Shown here piece by piece: positions 39,020 to 47,920 of a stretch of 64,000 nucleotides of DNA; the stretch's first letter is position 1; every line of letters begins with the position of its first letter. This DNA is from CAZYHU01 sp964524475 (GTDB lineage Bacteria > Patescibacteriota > Minisyncoccia > Phycocordibacterales > UBA1006), in assembly GCA_964524475.1 (NCBI GenBank), contig CAZGCO010000001.1, positions 1 to 64,000 on the forward strand, in the 5' to 3' direction. Below the pieces are notes generated by a model, which saw nothing but the letters and a program-made list of their open reading frames with translations, ran no database searches and was not told where the DNA came from. A program made the position numbers and the translations under genes.

Positions 39020-39718
39020 TTATTTTCTTGTATATGACTTTCTTGGTTTTCCTATATAGCTAAAATTAGTTATATACTCTAGCATTTTATCTGAATCTGA
39101 AACTATGAGCTCAGAACATATATCTAATGTTTCACTGAGTGATTTACCATTTTCAGTACATTGATACTGTACTACAAGTGATATAAACTCAATCATTTTT
39201 GCATCAAATTCCATTAGATACTTTATTCTTGTATAGATATTCCTATTCATCTTTTTATCTAAAATAATAGATACTATATTAGTGATTGAACAAAAACATT
39301 CTTTTTCAAAGTAGTTATTAATAAACAAAAATAAATTAGGTAAACTAGCATGTTGATATTTATGTCTCAATTCATGACAAGCAATTGATATTACTGAATA
39401 GATATAATTACTGCTAGGAAGATTTGCATAAGAAATATTTTTTCTACTATGTGAATAAGGAAAGACAACTTTATTGTTTGAAGATGTTGCTGTAATAATA
39501 CTATAAAATGATCTTGTTGTGTATTTTTTTAATCTAGTATTAATTTTAAAACTATTAGAATAGCTATCATATAGAGCTATGGAGTTACTTCTTTTGGTTA
39601 ATGATTGTATTTTTGATAATTCATTGAATCCATTATTTTCAAAGATTTTCTTATCTAGATAAGAAATAATTTGCTTCAGATCAATGTAGGGATTTTTAGT
39701 TATTTTTATTTCTTGCAT
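39020..39718 (-). CDS. Putative zinc metallopeptidase-like protein (HELRH motif)
   Basis: The 232-residue protein contains SIACHELRHKYQHA near residues 111-124, a good HExxH zincin motif, and a later YLMEFDAKMIEF that could supply the third Glu ligand as in other zincins. There is no signal peptide, so it would act inside the cell. The composition is very AT-rich and differs from the housekeeping genes. It is divergent from the 39838-41719 pair, and the three probably form one accessory locus. Function is inferred from the motif only. Confidence 0.5.
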   Translation of the reverse strand: MQEIKITKNPYIDLKQIISYLDKKIFENNGFNELSKIQSLTKRSNSIALYDSYSNSFKINTRLKKYTTRSFYSIITATSSNNKVVFPYSHSRKNISYANLPSSNYIYSVISIACHELRHKYQHASLPNLFLFINNYFEKECFCSITNIVSIILDKKMNRNIYTRIKYLMEFDAKMIEFISLVVQYQCTENGKSLSETLDICSELIVSDSDKMLEYITNFSYIGKPRKSYTRK

Positions 39719-39780
39719 TACTTATATAATCTAATTCAAAAATACAATACATTAATTTTATATAAAAGTCAATAAAACAA

Positions 39781-39809
39781 AAGGGAAATTCACTGCGTGA
39801 ATTTCCCTT
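39781..39809. repeat. Hairpin in a divergent spacer
   Basis: AAGGGAAATTCAC pairs with GTGAATTTCCCTT around TGC. It lies between divergent genes, so it is not the terminator of either; it could be an operator or a REP-like element. Confidence 0.5.
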
Positions 39810-39837
39810 ACCCCTGGTTTTTTGTTATAATTATTCT

Positions 39838-39999
39838 ATGAAATATTTAGAAAATATCATTGCCGAATTGAAACAATTACACCAAAGAGTGTATGACTTG
39901 ATGACAAAAAAGAGACAAGTATTATCAGAAATAAGAAAAGAGGCAGATCAAGAAAAAATAGCAGCATTAAAATCTGATATTATTAATAATGCTCAATAA
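39838..39999 (+). CDS. Small coiled-coil protein (53 residues)
   Basis: A short frame starting MKYLENIIAELKQLHQRVYDL and continuing KKRQVLSEIRKEADQEKIAAL, with a clear heptad pattern. TATAAT (39826-39831) lies six bases before the ATG, the standard arrangement in this window, which supports a real gene. Its stop overlaps the start region of the next gene by 11 bases, so the two are coupled. Confidence 0.6.
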   Translation: MKYLENIIAELKQLHQRVYDLMTKKRQVLSEIRKEADQEKIAALKSDIINNAQ

Positions 40000-41719
40000 T
40001 AATTTTATGAACTTAGAAAGAAAAAATACTACTCAGTCATCTTTAGAGGAGAAGGAAATTAAAAATCCAATAAGTCCAGATAAACAGATAAATTTAGAAA
40101 TATCAACTATTAAAAATGAAATAGGTGACATGGAACATGAGCTGGCAGATCTTGCTACTATAGAAAATACACATCCAAAAATCAATGAAATAAAAACAGA
40201 GGCTTCGTTTCTTTCGAAAAAATTGGATACTATAAAAAGTAATCTTATAAAAGTTTTAGTTGGTTTGGCAATAATTATTCCAAAAGATGCAAAAACTCAA
40301 GATATATCAAATACAAAAGAAGATTTTAAAATTAACTATACTCCTCCTGATGATTTCTATCATAAACTAAATGGAGAATACGGAATAAAACCATTAAAGA
40401 ATCCTACAAAGCTAAATACTGATGTATACAATAAGTCACTAAGTCCTATCTCTAATAACAGAGAAACACAAGTCGAATTAGATAAATTATTGAATGTAGG
40501 TCAATCAACCAGTACAAAAGAAGATACTTTAAATTATTTAGGATTGTCAGAATTATTGAAACAAACAGGTAATCCTGATATTGTTATTGATAATACCATT
40601 TCATCATATAAAAATAGTCACAATAAAGAAAATAAAGAATTAGCATCTTATGATGTAGTAAATAAAAATATAAATTTACCTAAATATGATACGCTTGAGA
40701 CAGACTACAAAGACCTTAATGCTGATTATAGGTATGCGCATATCAGAAATAAAACTTCTTCGTTAATAACCCAAGAAGCAGCTCATTCGAAATCTTTGAC
40801 AGTAGACAAATTTGTTCCTGACGAAGAGTATTTAAAAAAAGTAATGGAGTACAAAAAAGATCCAAACAGCTATCTTGACGAAAAAGGTAATTCTTATAGA
40901 GAGCCATTTGATAAAATGGAAGAGTATAAAATTCCTGGTTTTCAAGAACATCAAGCTCATACGAGAATAGCTCCGAGATTGTTTAAGTGGTTATCTGATT
41001 TTAAAGATAAAAATAGAGTTGAAGAAAATACTAAAGCATTGCCAACTTCAGATTTAGAAAAGGTGAATAAGTACCAAGATAGTCTTACTCTCTATAATAA
41101 TACAAAAGATTTTTTAAGATATTATAACAAACAAGGTTTTCCTCTTGATGTAAAAACTGTTAAGGAGAAAAATCTTGAATATTTAAAAGAATTCCAAGAA
41201 AAATATAGGAAATATTTACCAACACTAGATAGTTTTAGTAAAAAAAATCCCAATGTTATAGAACATTATATTGACGAGAAAGGCCAAACGCAAGAATTTG
41301 AAAATAATATTAGTCGTGAAAATCCAATATTTTCTCATACTAATGAAAATGGAATGCAGTACAGCACACCAAATTATCATGTAATGAAAGAGGAATTTGA
41401 AGATGAAAAGAATCCTAATTTAAACTTTGGTAATCAGCACTATGTTGACCGTTACAATGGTTTTCTTGCAAAATCAAAAAATATACCAAAAGGATTTAAT
41501 CCTGTATATGATTTAAATCAAGATATTGTAGATATAGACGCACCTACTCCACTTCAAAAAGAGTCTATTCCTTTCGATGTTTTATATGAAACCTATAAAA
41601 AAGGTTCATATTGTACAGGTTGTTTCGGGCACGATACAAAAATACCTGGCTATTTGCCAGAATCAATAAAACCAAAACAACCTTATTATTATAGACCAGA
41701 CGGGACAGAAATTAAATAA
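39989..41719 (+). CDS. Large hypothetical accessory protein
   Basis: The 576-residue protein is hydrophilic and AT-rich, with an N-terminal coiled coil (about 30-85), one weakly hydrophobic segment (about 87-98: VLVGLAIIIP) and a long Lys/Asn/Tyr-rich body. SLITQEAAHSKS near residue 261 and FQEHQAHTRIAP near 317 resemble zincin motifs with the first His replaced by Gln, which may be a degenerate metallopeptidase core. A Cys pair lies near the end (SYCTGCFGHDT). A start at the seventh codon (40007) is possible. No named family. The locus looks laterally acquired. Confidence 0.5.
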   Translation: MLNNNFMNLERKNTTQSSLEEKEIKNPISPDKQINLEISTIKNEIGDMEHELADLATIENTHPKINEIKTEASFLSKKLDTIKSNLIKVLVGLAIIIPKDAKTQDISNTKEDFKINYTPPDDFYHKLNGEYGIKPLKNPTKLNTDVYNKSLSPISNNRETQVELDKLLNVGQSTSTKEDTLNYLGLSELLKQTGNPDIVIDNTISSYKNSHNKENKELASYDVVNKNINLPKYDTLETDYKDLNADYRYAHIRNKTSSLITQEAAHSKSLTVDKFVPDEEYLKKVMEYKKDPNSYLDEKGNSYREPFDKMEEYKIPGFQEHQAHTRIAPRLFKWLSDFKDKNRVEENTKALPTSDLEKVNKYQDSLTLYNNTKDFLRYYNKQGFPLDVKTVKEKNLEYLKEFQEKYRKYLPTLDSFSKKNPNVIEHYIDEKGQTQEFENNISRENPIFSHTNENGMQYSTPNYHVMKEEFEDEKNPNLNFGNQHYVDRYNGFLAKSKNIPKGFNPVYDLNQDIVDIDAPTPLQKESIPFDVLYETYKKGSYCTGCFGHDTKIPGYLPESIKPKQPYYYRPDGTEIK

Positions 41720-41733
41720 ACTATATTTCATCT

Positions 41734-41767
41734 ATTATAAAACACATCTTTTGATGTGTTTTATAAT
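41734..41767. terminator. Bidirectional terminator
   Basis: ATTATAAAACACATC pairs with GATGTGTTTTATAAT around TTTT, between convergent genes. Confidence 0.85.
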
Positions 41768-43527
41768 TAATTCAATATTCTCTCTGAAATCTCTTTCTCA
41801 ATTTTCGCGATAAAATCAGCGACAGAAATATTTTCGATTTTCGTATCATTTCGTCCCTCTACGGTCAGTGTCTGACTATCGCGTTCTTTATCACCAATGA
41901 TGATTTGGTACGGGATTTTATTTGTCTTTGCAGATCTGATACGTTTACCGAGCGAATCATCGGTTAACAGTTGTACACGAATATTTTTTGATTTTAATGT
42001 TTCATAAACCTCTTGTGCATAATCACTATGATGTTCATCTGATACCGGCAGTATTGCGATCTGTATCGGAGACATCCATACAGGAAACGCTCCTGCGAAA
42101 TGTTCGATAGCAACACCAATAAAACGTTCCAGAGATCCAGCAATAGCACGGTGAATTACTACAGGACGTTCTTTGTTTCCTTGTTCATTTACATAGGACA
42201 TTTCGAAACGTTCTGGAGCATTAAAATCACATTGTACAGTTGCAAGTTGCCATTCACGTCCTATAGCATCCTTGAACATAAAATCAAGTTTCGGACCATA
42301 GAACGCTGCTTCACCTGCACCTAGTTTGTAGTTTAATTGTAGCGATTCACATACATCGGTTAGGGCCTCTTCTGCTGTTTTCCAAACCTCGTCAGTACCG
42401 AGCCATTTGTTCGGTTCGTCATCACGCACAGATAATCTAACCCAATATCCATCCATCATGCCCATAGTAGTATAAAAATTCTTTATGATTTCTACTATTT
42501 TTATACATTCATCTTTTATTTGTGATGGGCGACAAAATAGGTGACCATCATCCTGGGTAATAGATCGTACACGAGTCAATCCTGATAGTTGTCCTGTTTT
42601 TTCATCACGATAAATGGTTGCTGGTTCGAAATAGCGCACTGGCATATCACGATAACTAAATTGATTATCAGCAAATAGTTGATAATGATGGGGACAGTTC
42701 ATTGGTTTCAAGAAAAAATCTTCTTTACTGGTTCCGCCATGTACCCGAAACATATCATCGAGATAATGTCCTGCATGACCACTGATTTCATACAATGATT
42801 CCTTTGCCAGGTGTGGTGTCCATACCCATTGGTATCCCTTGTTTTTGTGTAAATCCCAGAGATAGTCAGTTATTTCTTGACGTAGTATGAGTCCCTTTGG
42901 TTGGAATAACGGTAATCCTGATCCAACATGTTCTGACAAAGTAAAAAGTTTTAATTCTTTTCCTAATTTTCGATGGTCTCGTTTAACCGCTTCTTCTTGT
43001 CGATGGATATATTCATCAAGTTTTTCTGATGTTTCAAATGCAAGTCCGTATACACGGGTGAGCATTTTGTTTTTCTCGTCTCCGCGCCAATAGGCTCCGG
43101 CAATACGATCCAGTTTGAAACAATCAGTTGGTATATCAGTATTTGGATGCTCGCAGTGTCCACCACGACATAAATCAGTAAATCCACCTGACGTATAGAG
43201 CGTGATTTCCTCGCCTCGTCCCGCAATTTCCTCGATAAGTTCTATTTTATAAGAATTTCCTTCAAAAACTTGTTTTGCTTCATCTATAGATACTGTTTTA
43301 TGGGTAAATTCTGTCCAATTTTTTAGATTTTTCCGCATTGATGTTTGGAATCTTTTCAAATCTTCATCAGTAACTTTTTCGGTTCCGAAATCGATATCAT
43401 AATAAAATCCATTATCTACTGCAGGACCCAGGGTCAGTTGTGCTGCAGGATAGTATTCCAAAACCGCCTGGGCTAATACATGTGCCAGGGTGTGTCGTAA
43501 TGCAGATAAATCGTGTGTATGTTCCAT
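41767..43527 (-). CDS. thrS: Threonyl-tRNA synthetase without a TGS domain
   Basis: The 586-residue enzyme charges tRNA-Thr. It starts directly with the editing domain (ALRHTLAHVLAQAV, then DLCRGGHCEH), followed by the class II catalytic core with FLKPMNCPHHYQLF, ATIYRDEKTGQLSGLTRVRSITQDDGHLF and PVVIHRAIAGSLERFI, and the anticodon-binding domain (IAILPVSDEHHSDYA). The N-terminal TGS domain of the long form is absent. Start at 43527 is preferred because the residues upstream have no similarity to the family. Confidence 0.95.
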   Translation of the reverse strand: MEHTHDLSALRHTLAHVLAQAVLEYYPAAQLTLGPAVDNGFYYDIDFGTEKVTDEDLKRFQTSMRKNLKNWTEFTHKTVSIDEAKQVFEGNSYKIELIEEIAGRGEEITLYTSGGFTDLCRGGHCEHPNTDIPTDCFKLDRIAGAYWRGDEKNKMLTRVYGLAFETSEKLDEYIHRQEEAVKRDHRKLGKELKLFTLSEHVGSGLPLFQPKGLILRQEITDYLWDLHKNKGYQWVWTPHLAKESLYEISGHAGHYLDDMFRVHGGTSKEDFFLKPMNCPHHYQLFADNQFSYRDMPVRYFEPATIYRDEKTGQLSGLTRVRSITQDDGHLFCRPSQIKDECIKIVEIIKNFYTTMGMMDGYWVRLSVRDDEPNKWLGTDEVWKTAEEALTDVCESLQLNYKLGAGEAAFYGPKLDFMFKDAIGREWQLATVQCDFNAPERFEMSYVNEQGNKERPVVIHRAIAGSLERFIGVAIEHFAGAFPVWMSPIQIAILPVSDEHHSDYAQEVYETLKSKNIRVQLLTDDSLGKRIRSAKTNKIPYQIIIGDKERDSQTLTVEGRNDTKIENISVADFIAKIEKEISERILN

Positions 43528-43586
43528 ATGGTGACACTGTAGCATATTATTTTGTTTTTTGGAACTTGTCATGTATAGTGTGTATC

Positions 43587-44027
43587 ATGAAATCAAACAT
43601 ATCAGAAAAAATAAAATCAAAAACGGTATATCCAGTTATTATCAAGAAATCAGCTTCAGGTATGGGATTATTCGCCACCGGAGTTATCCCAAAAGGGGTG
43701 CGGGTTATTGAATATACTGGTGAACGGATTACGACAGACGAAGCACAAAAACGTGGAGGGAAATATTTGTTTGAAATAAACGAAAAGATGACAATAGATG
43801 GCAAGGATCGTGATAATATTGCACGGTATATCAATCATGCGTGTAAACCTAATGGAGAAATGCAGAATCATAAAAATCGTATTTTTTATTATACGAAACG
43901 TACTATTCAATCCGGCGAAGAACTATCGTTCGATTACGGACAGGAATATTTTGATGAATTTATTAAACCGTATGGTTGTGCATGTACCAGTTGTCAGGCA
44001 AAAGCAGAAAAATCTGATCAAAAATAG
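43587..44027 (+). CDS. SET-domain protein lysine methyltransferase-like
   Basis: The 146-residue protein is a single compact SET domain: KKSASGMGLFATGVIPKGVRVIEYTGERI, then ARYINHACKPNGEMQ (NHxCxPN cofactor site), LSFDYGQEYFDEF with the catalytic Tyr region, and the post-SET Cys cluster GCACTSCQAK. Such proteins transfer methyl groups to lysine in proteins. TATAGT (43574-43579) lies seven bases before the ATG, which fixes the start over the longer frame. Possible targets include ribosomal proteins and the Lys-rich tail protein at 19166. Confidence 0.88.
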   Translation: MKSNISEKIKSKTVYPVIIKKSASGMGLFATGVIPKGVRVIEYTGERITTDEAQKRGGKYLFEINEKMTIDGKDRDNIARYINHACKPNGEMQNHKNRIFYYTKRTIQSGEELSFDYGQEYFDEFIKPYGCACTSCQAKAEKSDQK

Positions 44028-44175
44028 CTCGGTGACTGCCTTTGACTTTTTTCTCTTATTCTGTATACTCTTTATATGATAAACCCCGAACGTAGGGGTT
44101 TTAAACTACCTAATATATTTCATTTTTTGTGATATATTATGTATATTATTCATTTTCTTTATTTATTATATTTCT

Positions 44176-44346
44176 ATGAAAAACTTTTTCTCTGATATCG
44201 TCTCTGAATTTCATAATATTACTTGGCCAGATCGTAATTTATCTATCGGGCATACTATCCTGGTTATTACCACATGTTTGGTCATGGGATACTATTTGGG
44301 GCTATTCGATGGTATCTTTGCTCGTGTCATAAACCTTTTTATCTAA
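44176..44346 (+). CDS. secE: Preprotein translocase subunit SecE
   Basis: A 56-residue frame with the SecE signature VSEFHNITWPDR followed by one membrane segment (TILVITTCLVMGYYLGLFDGIF). It is the minimal single-TM form, part of the SecYEG channel. nusG follows after 18 bases, the conserved order. The ATG is preceded by T-rich sequence with no Shine-Dalgarno site. Confidence 0.93.
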   Translation: MKNFFSDIVSEFHNITWPDRNLSIGHTILVITTCLVMGYYLGLFDGIFARVINLFI

Positions 44347-44364
44347 TAATTTTCTTTTTTTATT

Positions 44365-44910
44365 ATGTCAAAACAAGAAATACACACCGGGCGTCATTGG
44401 TATGCTATTCATACCTATGCAGGATACGAACATGCAGTAGAACGTAACCTGAAACAACGTATCGAATCTTTGGGTATGCAGGACAAGATTTTTAATGTAC
44501 TTGTTCCCACAGAAAAAGTCGTCAAAATAAAACACGGTAAAAAAGTAACCGTAGATGAAAAATTTTATCCAGGATATGTATTGGTAGACATGGAGGTAAC
44601 TGAAGATTCATGGTATGTGGTACGTAACACACCACGTGTAACAGGGTTCGTAGGTTCGGGAACAGCAGCAGTACCAATGAAACAAGAAGAAATCGACTGG
44701 ATCATGAAACGTATGGCAAAAGACATTACTCAAACTGAAACCAGTTTCGTAGTAGGCGATCTTATTACCGTTATGGATGGACCATTCAAGGAATTCGAAG
44801 GTAAGATTCACGAAATAGATCAAGCCCGTGCAAAAGTAAAAGTATATGTAAACATGTTTGGACGAGAAACTCCGGTGGAGCTCGATTTCCTCCAAGTAAA
44901 AAAGTCATAA
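44365..44910 (+). CDS. nusG: Transcription termination/antitermination factor NusG
   Basis: The 181-residue protein has the NGN domain (HWYAIHTYAGYEHAVERNLKQRI, then FYPGYVLVDMEVTEDSWYVVRNTPRVTGFVG) and the C-terminal KOW domain (VVGDLITVMDGPFKEFEGKIHEID). NusG binds the RNA polymerase clamp and couples transcription with termination or translation. It is cotranscribed with secE. Confidence 0.97.
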   Translation: MSKQEIHTGRHWYAIHTYAGYEHAVERNLKQRIESLGMQDKIFNVLVPTEKVVKIKHGKKVTVDEKFYPGYVLVDMEVTEDSWYVVRNTPRVTGFVGSGTAAVPMKQEEIDWIMKRMAKDITQTETSFVVGDLITVMDGPFKEFEGKIHEIDQARAKVKVYVNMFGRETPVELDFLQVKKS

Positions 44911-44911
44911 T

Positions 44912-44943
44912 AAAAAATCACTCCCCATGGGGAGTGGTTTTTT
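44912..44943. terminator. Bidirectional terminator between nusG and rplT
   Basis: AAAAAATCACTCCCC and GGGGAGTGGTTTTTT share the central bases; palindromic with T runs both ways. Confidence 0.85.
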
Positions 44944-45286
44944 ATTTTGCAACACCTACGATTCGTTCGAATGCAGCGATGTTGTTCATAGCAATTTCAG
45001 CCAATACTTTGCGATCAAGAGTGATATTTTTCACTTTGAGCATATTGATGAATTTACTGTATGAAAGCCCGAGTGGACGAAGTGCAGCGTTCATGCGAAT
45101 AGTCCAGAGACGACGCATATCTGCTTTCTTGTCTTTACGGTGATTAAAAGCGTGAACACCTGCTTTGGTAATAGCTACCTTTGCGGCACGTTCAGTCTGT
45201 GATCGGTGGAATCGGTAACCTTTGGCATCTGCCAAGACGTTACGACGACGTTTTAGGGAGATAACCCCTCGTTTTACACGTGACAT
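44942..45286 (-). CDS. rplT: 50S ribosomal protein bL20
   Basis: The 114-residue protein starts MSRVKRGVISLKRRRNVL and contains AKGYRFHRSQTERAAKVAIT, RRLWTIRMNAALRPLGLSYS and LDRKVLAEIAMNN, a full-length bL20. It binds 23S rRNA early in assembly. Start at 45286: the frame continues upstream only into the assembly gap. It is last in the infC-rpmI-rplT operon. Confidence 0.96.
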   Translation of the reverse strand: MSRVKRGVISLKRRRNVLADAKGYRFHRSQTERAAKVAITKAGVHAFNHRKDKKADMRRLWTIRMNAALRPLGLSYSKFINMLKVKNITLDRKVLAEIAMNNIAAFERIVGVAK

Positions 45287-45308
45287 AAATGATAAATGAA
45301 ATAAGAAT

Positions 45309-45497
45309 NNNNNNNNNNGGCAAAAATGTTGCAAGGGCTTTTGGTTTCATAGTCATACCCATAGGTACGCGACGGTTGGTTTGTTTACTACTTGATTCCT
45401 TTGCATTGAAATGATTTCCTCCTGCTTTGCGGATTTTTAGTTTTCCACTTGGAGTAACACGAATTCGTTTTGTGAATGATTTGTTAGTTTTTGCCAT
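45309..45497 (-). CDS. rpmI: 50S ribosomal protein bL35, 3' end in an assembly gap
   Basis: The visible 59 residues (MAKTNKSFTKRIRVTPSGK, then RKAGGNHFNAKESSSKQTNRR) are bL35, normally about 64 residues. The stop codon lies in the ten-N gap at 45309-45318, so the end is unknown. The position between infC and rplT is the conserved one. Confidence 0.93.
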
Positions 45498-45526
45498 ACA
45501 TGTGAAAATTATAATGAATAAAAATG

Positions 45527-46054
45527 TTAACCGTTTGTTTTTTCAAGGGTTACTACGATACCTTTTGGACTATCCTTGAATCCATCAACGATTTTGTGGG
45601 GAGTAGCGATTTCAGCAAGAATACGTTCTAGGCGTTCTTTGAGAAATGCTTTGTCCATGAATTTTGTTCGTCCGCGGAGGAAGAGTTCTACTTTGACACG
45701 GTGACCATCTGACAGCCATTCACTGGCACGACGACCCTTCATAGCCAAGTCATTTTCACCGGTTCCTACCTTGATTTGTATTGATTTTACCTCGGAAGCT
45801 GCTTGAGATCCTTTGGTTTTGATTTTAATTCTGATTTNNNNNNNNNNGTAGGTGAATTTACCATAATCCATGATTTTTGCAACTGGTGGGACACCTTCGG
45901 GAGAAATCTCTATAAGGTCGAGTCCTAATTCATATGCTTTTGCCAGTGCATCACGAGTATCCATAACACCCAGATTCCCCAGGTCATCAGAAATAACACG
46001 TAATTCCGGTGCACGAATTGCTTCATTGATTCTGATTTTGATGGTAGGTTTCAA
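45527..46054 (-). CDS. infC: Translation initiation factor IF-3, with a TTG start and an internal gap
   Basis: The product has the N-terminal domain (INEAIRAPELRVISDDLGNLGVMDTRDAL, LDLIEISPEGVPPVAKIMDYGKF) and C-terminal domain (KVGTGENDLAMKGRRASEWL, RVKVELFLRGR). Ten N at 45838-45847 fall in the basic linker; the frame resumes correctly after it. The start is TTG at 46052-46054; an in-frame TAA lies seven codons upstream and no ATG is available. A rare start is typical of infC, where it allows autoregulation by IF-3. Confidence 0.95.
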   Translation of the reverse strand: MKPTIKIRINEAIRAPELRVISDDLGNLGVMDTRDALAKAYELGLDLIEISPEGVPPVAKIMDYGKFTYXXXXIRIKIKTKGSQAASEVKSIQIKVGTGENDLAMKGRRASEWLSDGHRVKVELFLRGRTKFMDKAFLKERLERILAEIATPHKIVDGFKDSPKGIVVTLEKTNG

Positions 46055-46095
46055 GAGATTATGGGGGTAGTGTTATTCTGGTAAAATATGCAGAC

Positions 46096-46124
46096 ACTAT
46101 AAGCTTTTTTGTTTAAAAAGTCAA
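46096..46124 (-). promoter_or_regulatory. infC operon promoter
   Basis: On the minus strand, TTGACT (46119-46124), 17-base spacer, TATAGT (46096-46101). The leader before the TTG start is about 35 bases. Confidence 0.7.
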
Positions 46125-46161
46125 GTATTTTCGAGTAATAAGGTAGTATAGGGAAAAAGAC

Positions 46162-46189
46162 TTGACAAATATTGTCAGTATGATATACT
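46162..46189 (+). promoter_or_regulatory. Promoter of the 46335 exported-protein gene
   Basis: TTGACA (46162-46167), 16-base spacer ending TATGA, TATACT (46184-46189). Nearly identical promoters precede the genes at 47921 and 53681. Confidence 0.8.
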
Positions 46190-46261
46190 ATTGTAGGAAA
46201 TAGGTTCTTTGTCAGATGAAAGAGTAGATTGTATAAAACGTTTAGTTTTTATATATTGATC

Positions 46262-46317
46262 GTTTAATTGTTAGACCAGTATTCATATATATGAGTCTTG
46301 ATCTAACAATTAAACCA
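46262..46317 (+). promoter_or_regulatory. Leader hairpin before the 46335 gene
   Basis: GTTTAATTGTTAGA (from 46263) pairs fully with TCTAACAATTAAAC (to 46316), enclosing a partly paired ATTCATATATATGAGT. It lies in the 5' leader, 20 bases before the ATG, and is not followed by a T tract, so a stability or translation element is more likely than a terminator. Confidence 0.6.
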
Positions 46318-46334
46318 AAAAATCAATTATTAAT

Positions 46335-47752
46335 ATGAAAACAAAATTATTTACAATCGCAATCACCTTTTGTTTTTCTTTTCAGTTATTTGCTGGAGAA
46401 AAATTACCCTTTTTCGGGTTTCGACCCGTACAACCTGAAAATGGTACCAATGGTACAAAGCAGGATTTGTTGAATTACATTGACGGTTTATTAGAGTTGG
46501 ATTCAACAACTCTGTATACCTCAAAAAAAACTGGTAAAACATTACCTTACGAGGTATATGTAAAAAACAGAAAGTCTGGATCTGACGCATTAGTGCGTCA
46601 ACAATATGCTTTGTTAATCAACCGAAACCTCAAAACAGGTGGAAAAGTTGCCGAATTTCTTGGACTTTCCTTTACTGACTATTCAATAGATGCTCAAAGA
46701 AACACTGTTAAAAAAGCAATCCAATCGGATTTGCTTTACTTGGCAACAATTCCTACTAGCATGAAAATCTATTCAACGGGTCAAGTGATTGACCCAAGTG
46801 CAGACTTTTCTTACGTGCGCGATTCAGCGCATTATAGATTTCCTCATCTGTTAAAAGATGGAGCAAGTGAAGCGGGCTTATTCTTTAATTGGGGAAAGCT
46901 TGGAGTTAAAACAGCTGGTATGGATTTCGCTATATCAATGCTTTGTTTCAATACCAATGCAGGCGTCATGCCNNNNNNNNNNTGGAGGTTGTGAAAGCTC
47001 CAAATAATACTGACCATGGTTACGGAGAAAAACCGAACGACGTTGCTGGTGCATCAGCTGCACCATCAAATGAAGCAGTAACTACAACAGGTAAACCAGG
47101 TTTTCCTGGAGCACCGATTGCTGGAACTACTCCAGTAACAACACCTGCAAAAAACCAAAACGGTTTCGCTTGCTGGGATGTAAACCAAAACGGGTTCGCC
47201 GATGTTTCGGAGGATCAGAACGGTGATGGAGTCATCAACGATGTTGATTGTAAAGGATCGGGGATAACAATGCGAGAATACAATCTCGCAACGGAAAACG
47301 CTTACCTTCGTGGAAAATTAGAAGCTTTAGAGTCTTGTTCTTGTCCTAATCAACAAGGAGTTCCATTGCAACAGATGAACCCACAAATGGCGTACGTTCA
47401 ACAAGGAACACAATATGTTCCATGTCAGAACGGACAAACTATTGCTGCAGGTCAGGAAGTATACTACAATCAGGGCGGTAACTGGCAACGTCGTGTTGCT
47501 ACATCTAACGCAGTATTTAATGGTATTGGAACAATTGGAGGGTTAATTTTAGGAGCAATTCAAGTATGGGGAGGTAGCCAGGGTTGGTACTCGCCACAAC
47601 AGACGGTGAATGTATTTAATACTAACACTCTGACAACAACTACTACCTCACCAGGAACTACTATTGCAGGAAGAGGTTTTGATTGGTCAGGCGTAGGTAT
47701 GAACACTAATTTTAATTCTGGAAACGGAACAGATTACAGAGGTATTAAGTAA
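46335..47752 (+). CDS. Large exported protein with a calcium-binding-like segment, split by an assembly gap
   Basis: It has a signal peptide ending QLFAG (about 1-21) and an N-terminal domain of about 190 residues with no known family. Ten N at 46973-46982 change the frame; the C-terminal part continues to 47752. That part has a Thr/Pro-rich region, DVNQNGFADVSEDQNGDGVINDVDC (as short Asp/Asn/Gly loops typical of EF-hand, dockerin or thrombospondin-3 repeats), a Gln-rich segment, one hydrophobic segment (NGIGTIGGLILGAIQVW) and a Thr/Asn/Gly-rich tail. I treat both parts as one gene of about 470 residues. A surface or secreted role is inferred. Confidence 0.65.
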
Positions 47753-47858
47753 TCAAAACCAAAAAACTACATTAAAATAATGATAAGGCATCTCTCAGAG
47801 ATGCCTTTTTTTTGTTTCTATGATATTATAAATATGTCAAGAAATGGGACAAAGATAC

Positions 47859-47886
47859 TTGACAAATTTTATCAGTATGATATACT
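47859..47886 (+). promoter_or_regulatory. Promoter of the 47921 surface-protein gene
   Basis: TTGACA (47859-47864), 16-base spacer, TATACT (47881-47886). The spacer ATTTTATCAGTATGA nearly repeats that of the 46335 promoter. Confidence 0.8.
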
Positions 47887-47920
47887 TGTCTCATAAAAGC
47901 ATAATTAACACATTTTATAC

